A stretch of 7,583 nt of DNA, taken from Pseudomonadota bacterium. Its GTDB lineage: Bacteria; Pseudomonadota; Gammaproteobacteria; Xanthomonadales; Marinicellaceae. The notes under the pieces are model-generated. The model was not told the origin of the DNA. It saw only the letters and a list, made by a program, of their open reading frames with translations, and made no database searches. Below, piece after piece: positions 1-6,752 of this stretch. Numbering within the stretch: position 1 is the first letter of the stretch; each line of letters begins with the position of its first letter. The position numbers were made by a program, and so were the translations under genes. The stretch covers positions 1 through 7,583 of the forward strand of contig QQUO01000173.1 of the NCBI GenBank assembly GCA_008501575.1. Direction: 5' to 3'.

Positions 1-55
1 ATCACTGCATTACTTCAGTCACAAAGCGTCACCCAGGACAAGGATATCACTGCAT
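1..55. repeat. 10-bp direct repeat pair at the left edge
   Basis: The sequence atcactgcat occurs exactly at 1-10 and again at 46-55, a 45-nt period. The first copy abuts the window edge, so a longer array upstream cannot be excluded. The intervening 35 nt holds no gene. Two copies this short in AT-rich intergenic DNA could be chance. Confidence 0.3.
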
Positions 56-95
56 AGAATAAATATAAAAAAATTGTGTTGTTTGGCCGGGTTTC

Positions 96-136
96 ATCGT
101 TGTTATCAGTGAGCATCAGAATATGTAACGATAACA
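96..136 (+). promoter_or_regulatory. Inverted repeats in the leader of the beta-helix gene
   Basis: Two overlapping inverted repeats are visible: TGTTATC (101-107) with GATAACA (130-136), and ATCGTT (96-101) with AACGAT (127-132). They are mutually exclusive pairings. The right arm of the first ends on the first A of the AGGAG ribosome binding site (136-140). This could be an operator or an RNA structure that affects translation. I found no convincing -35/-10 pair for this gene; TATAAA at 64-69 lacks a good -35. Confidence 0.3.
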
Positions 137-140
137 GGAG
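136..140 (+). promoter_or_regulatory. Ribosome binding site of the beta-helix gene
   Basis: AGGAG lies 6 nt before the ATG at 147-149, good spacing. It fixes the start immediately before a clear signal peptide. Confidence 0.8.
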
Positions 141-146
141 AGACCC

Positions 147-1244
147 ATGAAACATGTTAAAACCATTTTATTGATACTAACAGGTATTTTCACCGTCCAT
201 ACCCAACAAGTAGTCGCCGCTGAATTTTGTGCGACCACCAGCGCCGGTTTAGAGTTTGTGCTGGCAGCCGCAGAAGCCAATGGCCAATCAGATATTATTC
301 GCATTGCCGAGGGGTCATACGATGCCCCCGTTGGCGGGTTTGACTTTAACAGCAACGAAAACTTTGATTTAACCATTTCCGGCGGCTGGTCTGAGTTTTT
401 TGGCAATGCCTGCGGCCAACAAGTCACACCGGATGCTTTTGGAACCGTGCTTGACGGCAACGGCACCGAACGAATCATGACCATTCGAGTCGGTCAGAAC
501 AGTGACATCAAGGTATCCAATCTGTTTTTCCTGAATGGCTTTGTTACAGGACCCGCTGGGCGTGGTGGTGGCTTATATTTACTGTCACAAGATGGTTACC
601 TGGGTGATGTAATGATTGAAAACAATACTTTTATCAGTAACTCAGCCAATTTTGGTGGTGCACTAAGTCTGAGCAGGGGTTATCGAATTGAGGTCCGAAA
701 CAACCTGTTTACAGTTAATCATGCTGAATCGGGTTCTGCCGTGGAAATCGTCAATAATGATGCCTGGGGAGTCTATTTTACCAACAATACGGTTTATCAA
801 AATACCACAGATTCAACCCACCCCACCAATGCAGGCGGACTTTATCTGTATAACAGCGGAACATCTTCCGCTTTGGTGGCCAATAATATTTTCTGGAATA
901 ACGACAACCATGATGTCCGCGCGACCGGTGGTGGCGATAAGTATTTCAAATATAATGATTACCAATCCTTTTCAGGCAGTTTTGACGAAGTCACCATGAA
1001 TATCCAGGTGGCACCGGAATTTGAATCGGGCTGGTTTAATTACACGCCGGTTTATAACTCACCCCTGGTTAATGGCGGCACAACACCGCCGCCTTTTGTG
1101 CCGATTCCACCACCTTTTTTATCTGATTGGGGTGTTGGAACCCATGATATTTATGGCAATCCGCGAATTCAAAATGCCCAAATTGATATCGGCGCGGTTG
1201 AATCGTCGCATGGTGATTTAATCTTTATTGATGGCTTTGAATAG
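147..1244 (+). CDS. Secreted right-handed parallel beta-helix protein, choice-of-anchor-Q-like C-terminus
   Basis: This is a 365-residue exported protein of unknown specific function. Residues 1-25 form a signal peptide: basic MKHVK, a hydrophobic core, and a cut probably after VVAA. Residues about 100-300 carry the Asn- and Gly-rich repeat pattern of a parallel beta-helix (IENNTFISNSANFGGAL, VRNNLFTVN, FTNNTVYQN, VANNIFWNN), a fold shared by polysaccharide lyases, adhesins and Pbl/PbH1 proteins. A Pro-rich stretch (about 314-323) follows. Then comes DIYGNPRIQNAQIDIGAVE (334-352), which resembles the end of choice-of-anchor Q proteins (DxxGNPRxxxxxxDIGAxE). The last residues, LIFIDGFE, form a short acidic and aromatic tail that may be a family-specific sorting or anchoring tag. 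I see no catalytic motif, so lyase, adhesin and structural roles all remain open. The gene is convergent with the kinase gene, with only 9 nt between the stop codons. Confidence 0.85.
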   Translation: MKHVKTILLILTGIFTVHTQQVVAAEFCATTSAGLEFVLAAAEANGQSDIIRIAEGSYDAPVGGFDFNSNENFDLTISGGWSEFFGNACGQQVTPDAFGTVLDGNGTERIMTIRVGQNSDIKVSNLFFLNGFVTGPAGRGGGLYLLSQDGYLGDVMIENNTFISNSANFGGALSLSRGYRIEVRNNLFTVNHAESGSAVEIVNNDAWGVYFTNNTVYQNTTDSTHPTNAGGLYLYNSGTSSALVANNIFWNNDNHDVRATGGGDKYFKYNDYQSFSGSFDEVTMNIQVAPEFESGWFNYTPVYNSPLVNGGTTPPPFVPIPPPFLSDWGVGTHDIYGNPRIQNAQIDIGAVESSHGDLIFIDGFE

Positions 1245-1270
1245 TTTGATAAATTATGGGTTGTCAAACT
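1243..1270. terminator. Weak hairpin between convergent genes
   Basis: AGTTTGA (1243-1249) and TCAAACT (1264-1270) form a perfect 7-bp inverted repeat with a 14-nt loop. It covers the TAG stop of the beta-helix gene and the last codons of the kinase gene. It is AT-rich and has no U-tract on either strand, so a bidirectional terminator is only a weak suggestion. Confidence 0.2.
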
Positions 1271-3794
1271 CTAAACTTTGAATATGTTGTTCGGTGAATT
1301 GTATCTCAGGATGGTCAACAGGAAATTTTTGTTGAAGCGCGCTTAGCCTGCTTTTGAGCTGATTAAGTGCCGCTTCCTTTTTTCCTGCTTTAATCAAAGC
1401 ATCAATGTAATGCGATTGTACCAATAAGGCCGGGGCGCTGTTGGCAGGAATGATTTTGTATAAATTCACCAACAACCCATCATAAATGACTAAGGCGTCA
1501 TCATTTTGACCAAGCAGTCGATAACTCACGGCTATATTATCTTTCGTCATAAGTGTCACCAAATGATGCTCGCCTAATGCGCTTGAGGACTTTTCAAGAG
1601 TCTGTTTAGCCCATTCTAAGGCCGCTTGAGGCCGCCCATCTTTATTCAATAGTTCTGCCAAATTATATTCTAATATTAAGGTTCGTTGATTATTCGTCCC
1701 CAGTTCCTTTTGTGCCAACTGCCAGGTTTCCCGAATTATTTGTTCAGCTTCTTTAAACAAACCCAACTCCACTTTGGAATTACCAATATTGGTTCCTAAA
1801 ACAATGGATATATCAGGCTTATTACCTTCAACCAGATGACTTAACGCCAAGGCCTCTTCTTCAATAGCCAGCGCCCGATTGGCATCACCGCTGTCTCTTA
1901 ACGCCGCGGCATAATTCACCAGAGTGGTTAAATACAAAAATGTTTCTTTGCCGTATTTGTCGGCAATATCGGCCAATAAAGCGTCTAAAATCTCTAAAGC
2001 TTCTTTGCTTTTACCCTGTTCAAGTAAGTTAATGGTTAAGTTAACAGTTAACAGTTTACGGCTGCGGTCTTCGGCTTTTGGGTAGTCGGCCAGCCAAGCC
2101 AGATTTTGTCGGGCGTACTGTTCCGCTTCGGCAAACTTGGATTGCTTCGAAGCGTTGTTGGTTAAAGCAGTTAACAATAAACTGCTGTTGTTCGAAGTGG
2201 CCACAGCCGGATCTTCGATGTTTGCCATTAAAGGCAACAACATGGCTTCGGCTTGCACAAATTGACCCTGATTAGAATAAATTTCTGCCAACCGAATGGT
2301 GGCCTGATTCCTGATCATGGGATTAATAACAGGCATCGCCAAAATTTCTTCACAAATTTCCTGAGCGGCCCCATAATTGCCTTGATTAATGTAAATCATG
2401 ACCAGCGACAGGCGGGTGTTCAGCAAGTCAGAATGATTGGCCGGTAGCAGCTTTTCCAGTAGTGCAATGGCTTGCTTGAATTGATTGGCCGATTCTTCGA
2501 GCATATTTAAACTTAAAAAGGTGCGCGCGATGGTGTTGTTTAAGTCTGCTTTCACTTCAGGTGAATCCTGAAATCGATGGGCCACTTCCTGTTGGGCCTG
2601 TAACATTAAATCAGCCACCCTGACTTCACGACCGGTACCCAGGGCCGATGCCGATGTCAGCATACTTTTAAAATAGGCATTGATGGCATCGGTTTTCTGT
2701 TTCGCTAACAACGTTTCCTGCTGCGCCTTACTGGCACGGTGAAAACCCCAACTGCTTATTAAGATGCCACTGATTAAGATTAAAAACAGGGCACTAAGTA
2801 GCAGGCGTTTTTGTCGGCGTTGGGGAGCGCTTCTTTGCCGATTGACCTGTTTTAGGATTTGCCTGGCCGTCGGTCTGGCCGCCGGCTCTGGTGCCAACAT
2901 GCTGTTAATTAATTGACAAATCTGTTTACTGTATTTTGTATGGCGGTAATCCAATGGTTTGTAGGCCCGATTTTGGTGGGCTTTTTTGATATCAGCCAAA
3001 TCATCAGCCACAAACGGATATTGCCTGCTCACCATATAGTAAAGCAAGGTTCCCAGGGCATAGATATCTGATGCCGGGCTAATACCCTGACCCAGGAATA
3101 ATTCCGGCGCCATAAAACGTGGTGTTCCCGTGAGTAGATGTTTAGCCATCAACTGCTCAGAACCGGCACCAAAATCCATCAATATGATTCGGCCGGTGTT
3201 TTCACGCATGACATTGGCAGGCTTAATATCGCCATGAATCAAATCCGCTTCATGCACAGCCCTTAGGGCATCACTTAAAGCATCAATCAAATCCAGTAAA
3301 TCATCATGACTTGTTAATGCATCCGGAGTCAGTTCTTCACCCGCAATCCAATCAGCCCAAAAACCCACCTTATTATCAAATACATTGGCACCATGGATGG
3401 CCAAAACATGTCGATTCCGAACTTTTGCCATGCGTCTGGCCTCATCAATAAAGGCCCTGGCTTGATATGGTGCTAAGTCTTTATGTTTGATGATTTTCAG
3501 TGCCACTTTACGATTCAATATCGGATCATAGGCTAAATACACCGTACCTTGAGTACCTTCTCCCAACAGTTTATGAACTTCTAAATGGCCCCACTGGAAC
3601 AAAATCTGTGGTGAATTTGATTGTGCTGAACTCTGACTGTAACCCGGGTGATTAAAAGCTTTGGATAATTGAGCTATTTGCAGCAGTTTATCGATGATTT
3701 TTGGGTCATGGTTGTCGGCATCATTGGCGCTAATTTCACCATCGAGAATATCACAAGCCAGACTGTCCCAAATTGTTTTATTGAGGTCTTTCAC
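1254..3794 (-). CDS. Membrane Ser/Thr protein kinase with C-terminal TPR region
   Basis: This 846-residue Hanks-type kinase has one predicted membrane helix. The kinase domain covers about residues 70-315: Gly-rich loop GEGTQGTV (78-85), catalytic Lys100 in VALK, likely alpha-C Glu118, catalytic loop HGDIKPAN (187-194, catalytic Asp189), DFG (207-209) and APE (229-231). The catalytic loop reads HGD rather than HRD, so it is a non-RD kinase. A basic run (RRQKR, 326-330) precedes one membrane helix (about 331-350), placing the kinase in the cytoplasm and the C-terminal half in the periplasm. The linker at 352-410 (with GREVRVADLM) leads into about 420 residues of helical repeats read as TPRs (about 410-835). 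The start is GTG: its first base lies in the final ATG of the sigma factor gene, giving a 4-nt GTGA overlap, and the nearest upstream in-frame codons hold a stop. All catalytic residues are present, so it is probably active. Its likely partner is the sigma factor; the signal sensed by the TPRs is unknown. Confidence 0.93.
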   Translation of the reverse strand: MKDLNKTIWDSLACDILDGEISANDADNHDPKIIDKLLQIAQLSKAFNHPGYSQSSAQSNSPQILFQWGHLEVHKLLGEGTQGTVYLAYDPILNRKVALKIIKHKDLAPYQARAFIDEARRMAKVRNRHVLAIHGANVFDNKVGFWADWIAGEELTPDALTSHDDLLDLIDALSDALRAVHEADLIHGDIKPANVMRENTGRIILMDFGAGSEQLMAKHLLTGTPRFMAPELFLGQGISPASDIYALGTLLYYMVSRQYPFVADDLADIKKAHQNRAYKPLDYRHTKYSKQICQLINSMLAPEPAARPTARQILKQVNRQRSAPQRRQKRLLLSALFLILISGILISSWGFHRASKAQQETLLAKQKTDAINAYFKSMLTSASALGTGREVRVADLMLQAQQEVAHRFQDSPEVKADLNNTIARTFLSLNMLEESANQFKQAIALLEKLLPANHSDLLNTRLSLVMIYINQGNYGAAQEICEEILAMPVINPMIRNQATIRLAEIYSNQGQFVQAEAMLLPLMANIEDPAVATSNNSSLLLTALTNNASKQSKFAEAEQYARQNLAWLADYPKAEDRSRKLLTVNLTINLLEQGKSKEALEILDALLADIADKYGKETFLYLTTLVNYAAALRDSGDANRALAIEEEALALSHLVEGNKPDISIVLGTNIGNSKVELGLFKEAEQIIRETWQLAQKELGTNNQRTLILEYNLAELLNKDGRPQAALEWAKQTLEKSSSALGEHHLVTLMTKDNIAVSYRLLGQNDDALVIYDGLLVNLYKIIPANSAPALLVQSHYIDALIKAGKKEAALNQLKSRLSALQQKFPVDHPEIQFTEQHIQSLEFDNP

Positions 3795-4351
3795 ATCAGC
3801 TCAGCCAATCGATGAAGGGCGCGTGATACGGCCATTCTGGCAGCATTTGCAGAAGCAAAATCCATGGCTGCGGCAATTTCAGGGTAGGAAAAGCCAAATT
3901 CCACCCGCAACACAACCGCTTGCCTGGCGCCATCGCCTAATAAAGTTAAAGACCTCTCGTAACGTTCAAGCACTTCTGCACCGACCGCCTGTTCCAGGGC
4001 ATTGCCCTGATTTGATGTTTTGCTTTCTTGAATTGGTGTATTGTGGGCATCCTGACGGCTGTATCGCCTAATCTCATCTCTAATCTGATTCAGTAATGTG
4101 GTTCTTAAATAGGCAAGAAACGCACCTTCATGTTGAGATTGAAAGTCATCCAGTTTATTTAAAGCCTTAATCAATGATGCTTGCACCATATCATCCGTCT
4201 CAGCCAAATCTCTGGCATATTCAGGCAGTCGGCCATGTGCCCAACGCTGCAACATCGGCAGATAAATGGCGCACAAGCGATTTCTGGCCTCATCATCGCC
4301 GTCTTTCACTTTGCCCAACAAAGTGGCTGTCGATTCTATTTGGCTGTCCAT
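3791..4351 (-). CDS. ECF-type RNA polymerase sigma factor
   Basis: This 186-residue protein is the usual length for an extracytoplasmic-function sigma factor and has only regions 2 and 4. Region 2 spans about residues 20-97 and includes ETDDMVQASLIKALNKLDDF (51-70), the core-polymerase and -10 recognition segment, followed by FLAYLRTTLLNQIRDEIRR (78-96). Region 4 spans about 130-184, with the -35-binding helix-turn-helix around FSYPEIAAAMDFASANAARM (154-173). Unlike kinase-dependent ECF43 proteins such as Vibrio EcfP, the acidic residues of the DAED-type motif are kept (E51, D53, D54), with a Thr52 among them. No anti-sigma factor is encoded nearby; the overlapping kinase gene takes that place. 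The ATG at 4351 lies about 20 nt after the predicted transcription start, and no strong Shine-Dalgarno sequence is visible. Target promoters cannot be read from this window. Confidence 0.92.
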   Translation of the reverse strand: MDSQIESTATLLGKVKDGDDEARNRLCAIYLPMLQRWAHGRLPEYARDLAETDDMVQASLIKALNKLDDFQSQHEGAFLAYLRTTLLNQIRDEIRRYSRQDAHNTPIQESKTSNQGNALEQAVGAEVLERYERSLTLLGDGARQAVVLRVEFGFSYPEIAAAMDFASANAARMAVSRALHRLAELM

Positions 4352-4377
4352 TTGACTACCCGGTAAGTGCTTAGATT

Positions 4378-4406
4378 AAAATATACCAAGGTCAGAAAGT
4401 TGTCAA
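4378..4406 (-). promoter_or_regulatory. Sigma70-type promoter for the sigma factor-kinase operon
   Basis: On the minus strand, TTGACA (4401-4406) is a perfect -35. Seventeen nt later comes TATTTT (4378-4383) as -10; TATATT (4380-4385, spacing 15) is an alternative. Transcription would start near 4371, leaving a leader of about 20 nt before the ATG at 4351. This implies housekeeping transcription of the operon rather than strict self-activation by the ECF factor. Confidence 0.65.
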
Positions 4407-4457
4407 TTGTTTGTTAACCATAAGTCCGTTACCTGATGCAAGGATTGAATTTCACAT

Positions 4458-4505
4458 AAAAAAATGCAAATTCACACCCTTTTAAAGAAGCGGTAAAGTG
4501 AATTT
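4458..4505 (-). terminator. Intrinsic terminator after the oxidoreductase operon
   Basis: Read on the minus strand, AAATTCAC (4498-4505) pairs perfectly with GTGAATTT (4468-4475). The loop contains further short pairings (ACC with GGT, CTT with AAG). Three nt after the stem is a run of seven T (4458-4464). It begins 17 nt after the dehydrogenase stop codon. The outer stem is AT-rich, which lowers confidence, but position and T-run fit a rho-independent terminator separating this operon from the sigma factor operon. Confidence 0.55.
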
Positions 4506-4522
4506 ATTCAACTTCTTGAAAC

Positions 4523-5644
4523 TCAAAACGTACAAGTCTCAACATCATAAGGTATCAATTCCTTGAGGTATTCATCCAGGCTGACAAGGTTAATACAAGG
4601 TTGGACACCTGAACTGATTTCATCATTAAAATTTTTCTGACCCAATATTTTTTCGGCCATAACAATTGCCGGGACACAGGGAATCTGAGGGCCGTGGTTA
4701 TTTTTTGCGATGATATACCAGGTTTTATGAATGGTTTGATTGTTTTTGTAAATGCCCTCGATAGCCACATGCATACCGCCATCATCGGTACCGAGAAAAT
4801 CAAACCACCGACTGACCTTTAGCCAGAAGCCGGCGCGTTGGGCTAAATTTAAAGGCAAGCCCAATCGCACCAGCCAGGAACTCAGCCAAATACCGCTATG
4901 CAGCAGTTTACTTTCCATACCGGCTGAAAACTGTAATTTCTTAATGGCAAAATAATCCGGCAATAAATCCAAATCAGCCACTTCGCAATTCCCCATCAAA
5001 CGATTCCTTATGCCCGGATATTTTTGCAAATAGGTATGCTGCCAGCCGTATGGCTTATTGGGTGCACCGCGCCAGGGCGTTAATGGCTTGCCAATATACG
5101 ATAACACCGCTTGGCTGGTGGCCAGACCACGGTCCGTTTTTTGCCCGGGCGAAATGCCTATTTTGACGGACTCGAATGTTTCAAAGGCATGCGTATTCTG
5201 CAAATGTTGCAAGACAGCAGAAGATAAAGTCGGCACCGTGCTGGCTGCGGTGATGGCAATCACACCCCTGGATTGCGCCAAAGCATCCAGCTTGAGCATG
5301 TTTTGCACATAATCACGACCATCCGCCAGGTCGATGTAATGGATACCGGCATCTATAACGGTTTCAGCAATCTGGGTATCCTGGCCCTGAAAAGGTCCGC
5401 AGGTATGGATAAGCAGTGACGGCTTCATACTTTTTAAATGCTGCGATAATTCAGAGAATACATCGAAACAGGCCACCTCTACCAACGCATCGGTTTGCTG
5501 AGCAAGTATGTCCGTTTTGAGTTGTTGTGCTTTATCGTGATTGCGACCATTTATAATGACATGAAAGCCTTTTCGGCACAAAGTACGGCTGATACGACCA
5601 CCGAAGGTGCCATAACCACCCAACACCAGAATCTTATCGGTCAT
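4523..5644 (-). CDS. Saccharopine-dehydrogenase-like NAD(P)-binding oxidoreductase
   Basis: A 373-residue protein with an N-terminal Rossmann fold of the saccharopine dehydrogenase NADP-binding type. Visible are KILVLGGYGTFGG (4-16, with GxGxxG at 10-15), Arg34 after strand 2 (INGRN), which favours NADP over NAD, Asp61 after strand 3, the CGPF segment (82-85), and DAGIHYIDLADGRDYV (98-113). The substrate is unknown; similarity covers the fold, and lysine metabolism should not be inferred. A start at ATG 5644 is chosen because GGGGGA lies 5 nt upstream and the Rossmann strand begins at once; the frame is also open to a GTG at 5671 with less support. This start overlaps the end of the DUF4166 gene by 11 nt, which suggests translational coupling. 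From memory, this domain and DUF4166 also occur fused in one polypeptide, supporting a joint function. Confidence 0.88.
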   Translation of the reverse strand: MTDKILVLGGYGTFGGRISRTLCRKGFHVIINGRNHDKAQQLKTDILAQQTDALVEVACFDVFSELSQHLKSMKPSLLIHTCGPFQGQDTQIAETVIDAGIHYIDLADGRDYVQNMLKLDALAQSRGVIAITAASTVPTLSSAVLQHLQNTHAFETFESVKIGISPGQKTDRGLATSQAVLSYIGKPLTPWRGAPNKPYGWQHTYLQKYPGIRNRLMGNCEVADLDLLPDYFAIKKLQFSAGMESKLLHSGIWLSSWLVRLGLPLNLAQRAGFWLKVSRWFDFLGTDDGGMHVAIEGIYKNNQTIHKTWYIIAKNNHGPQIPCVPAIVMAEKILGQKNFNDEISSGVQPCINLVSLDEYLKELIPYDVETCTF

Positions 5645-6269
5645 TGGATTCCCCCAGATTGCTAACTTCACGAAAAATCCCGGTTTGATAAAAGGTCCGC
5701 TTTAACACCGGGTGATCCATGGAGATGGTAAAGCGAAAATCACCGTTGCCTAAATCTTGATGAATGACATGCGTTTCACCCGGGCTCAACCAATGCGGTA
5801 AAGGCAGATACCAACCAATGAATTTCCAAAAATAACGCGTGCTTTTAAAATGCAACTCACCATTCTCAGCATAAACATCTAAAAACATGCCAAAACCACC
5901 GCCCACCATTTCCATCATTTTCCCGCGGTCATCCTTTTTGGTAGAGGTCACGCTAAACGGCGCTTTGCCGGGAAAGTAATAGGTTCGTTTCCAATGAACA
6001 CCGGGCTTATTGGCTGAACTGGTCAGCTGCACTGACATCTTGATATCGGTGCCTTGATGTGGACTTAACGGGTTGCCAATCACTTTGGTCAAAAAAGCAA
6101 ATAACTGCCCCGCTTTTGAACACTCTACCCGCTCCATAATACCTTCATAGAGAATCGGATTATCTTCTGTAGGTAAGCGATTAAAGCGCTTTTGAACATT
6201 CGGGTGCAAGCGGTGCCAATCTCGACCCAAACTCCATTTAATGGTGTTATGTTTTTGCAAACTTAACAC
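5634..6269 (-). CDS. DUF4166 domain protein
   Basis: A 211-residue protein of unknown biochemical function. It matches the DUF4166 pattern: an opening LGRDWHRLHPNVQKRF (14-29), YEGIMERVE, VHWKRTYYFP (91-100), a Gly-rich GGGFGMFLDV (123-132), then a strand NGELHFKSTRYFW and LPLPHWLSPGE (155-165), ending in DFRFTISMDHPVLKRTFYQTGIF (177-199). There is no signal peptide or membrane segment. The start is uncertain. GTG 6269 is the first start codon after an in-frame TAA (6276-6278) but has no good Shine-Dalgarno sequence. An in-frame ATG at 6287 has AAGGTGG just upstream but meets that TAA three codons later. TTG at residue 4 is another option. The conserved domain begins after residue 14, so all of these keep it whole. 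The gene sits between DUF3224 (27-nt gap) and the dehydrogenase (11-nt overlap). Confidence 0.85.
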   Translation of the reverse strand: MLSLQKHNTIKWSLGRDWHRLHPNVQKRFNRLPTEDNPILYEGIMERVECSKAGQLFAFLTKVIGNPLSPHQGTDIKMSVQLTSSANKPGVHWKRTYYFPGKAPFSVTSTKKDDRGKMMEMVGGGFGMFLDVYAENGELHFKSTRYFWKFIGWYLPLPHWLSPGETHVIHQDLGNGDFRFTISMDHPVLKRTFYQTGIFREVSNLGESNDR

Positions 6270-6296
6270 CTGTATTTAATTCGCCATTACCACCTT

Positions 6297-6689
6297 TCAC
6301 GGCAACTCATAATCAAACACATAATAATGCTGACCATCCTCAATGTTGATTTCCATGGTTCCGGATATCCCGGTGAGTTCATCAAAACCCGAATCAGGAG
6401 TAACTTCAAGAATAAGCCGGTCTTTGCCCTTGTCCATTGTTCCAAAATGCTGCAACACAAAGCCGCCCTTTTTGCCTGATAAAGTACCTACAACCTGCTC
6501 AATGGCCACATAACCGGCCGAACCTTTGGTTGTGGTCATGGCGCTGAGCATTTCGCCTTGACTGGTGGCATTGAGCTCACCGTGAAATGTTTTGTCCATT
6601 GACATCCGACCTAAATTCAGACCCGCCTTGGCTTCCGCGTAAAAATCCAAAGGATTTAATTTTACGGTAAATTTTCCGGTAATTTTCAT
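6297..6689 (-). CDS. DUF3224 domain protein
   Basis: A complete 130-residue small cytoplasmic protein of the DUF3224 family, predicted to fold as a beta-barrel resembling allene oxide cyclase. Conserved blocks visible are LGRM (26-29), DKTFHGEL (32-39), SQGEML (43-48), GSAGYVAIE (56-64), LQHFGTM (79-85), VTPDSG (96-101), LTGISG (105-110) and DGQHYYVFDY (118-127). There is no signal peptide. No enzymatic activity is established for the family; the conserved polar residues in the barrel suggest ligand binding or catalysis on a small molecule, which is inference. It is the first gene of the operon. The ATG at 6689 has GGGA 7 nt upstream, and the length equals that of typical family members. Confidence 0.92.
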   Translation of the reverse strand: MKITGKFTVKLNPLDFYAEAKAGLNLGRMSMDKTFHGELNATSQGEMLSAMTTTKGSAGYVAIEQVVGTLSGKKGGFVLQHFGTMDKGKDRLILEVTPDSGFDELTGISGTMEINIEDGQHYYVFDYELP

Positions 6690-6724
6690 ATTTTATTCCC
6701 ATCTATGATTGTGACCATCCTAAG

Positions 6725-6752
6725 ATTATGCCCGCCTAAATATTTCATGCAA
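6725..6752 (-). promoter_or_regulatory. Candidate promoter of the DUF3224-DUF4166-dehydrogenase operon
   Basis: On the minus strand, TTGCAT (6747-6752) and CATAAT (6725-6730) are separated by 16 nt. The -10 matches 5 of 6 consensus bases and the -35 only 3 of 6. The leader to the ATG at 6689 would be about 30 nt. A second, weaker candidate further upstream is TTGTTG (6811-6816), 17 nt, TATATA (6788-6793). Confidence 0.4.

Noticed and set aside
64..69. TATAAA as -10 of the beta-helix gene
   Set aside because: No acceptable -35 lies 15-19 nt upstream, and the surrounding tract is simply A-rich.
116..484. 122-residue open frame on the minus strand
   Set aside because: It is antisense to the signal peptide and beta-helix coding region, has no family pattern, and is compositionally a shadow of the plus-strand gene.
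688..999. 103-residue plus-strand open frame inside the beta-helix gene
   Set aside because: It lies entirely within the well-supported gene in another frame and shows no recognisable motif.
3694..4071. 125-residue plus-strand open frame across the kinase/sigma junction
   Set aside because: It is antisense to two clearly recognised genes and resembles no family.
5645..5671. GTG at 5671 as start of the oxidoreductase
   Set aside because: ATG 5644 has GGGGGA at proper spacing and starts directly at the Rossmann strand; the extra nine residues add no conserved sequence.
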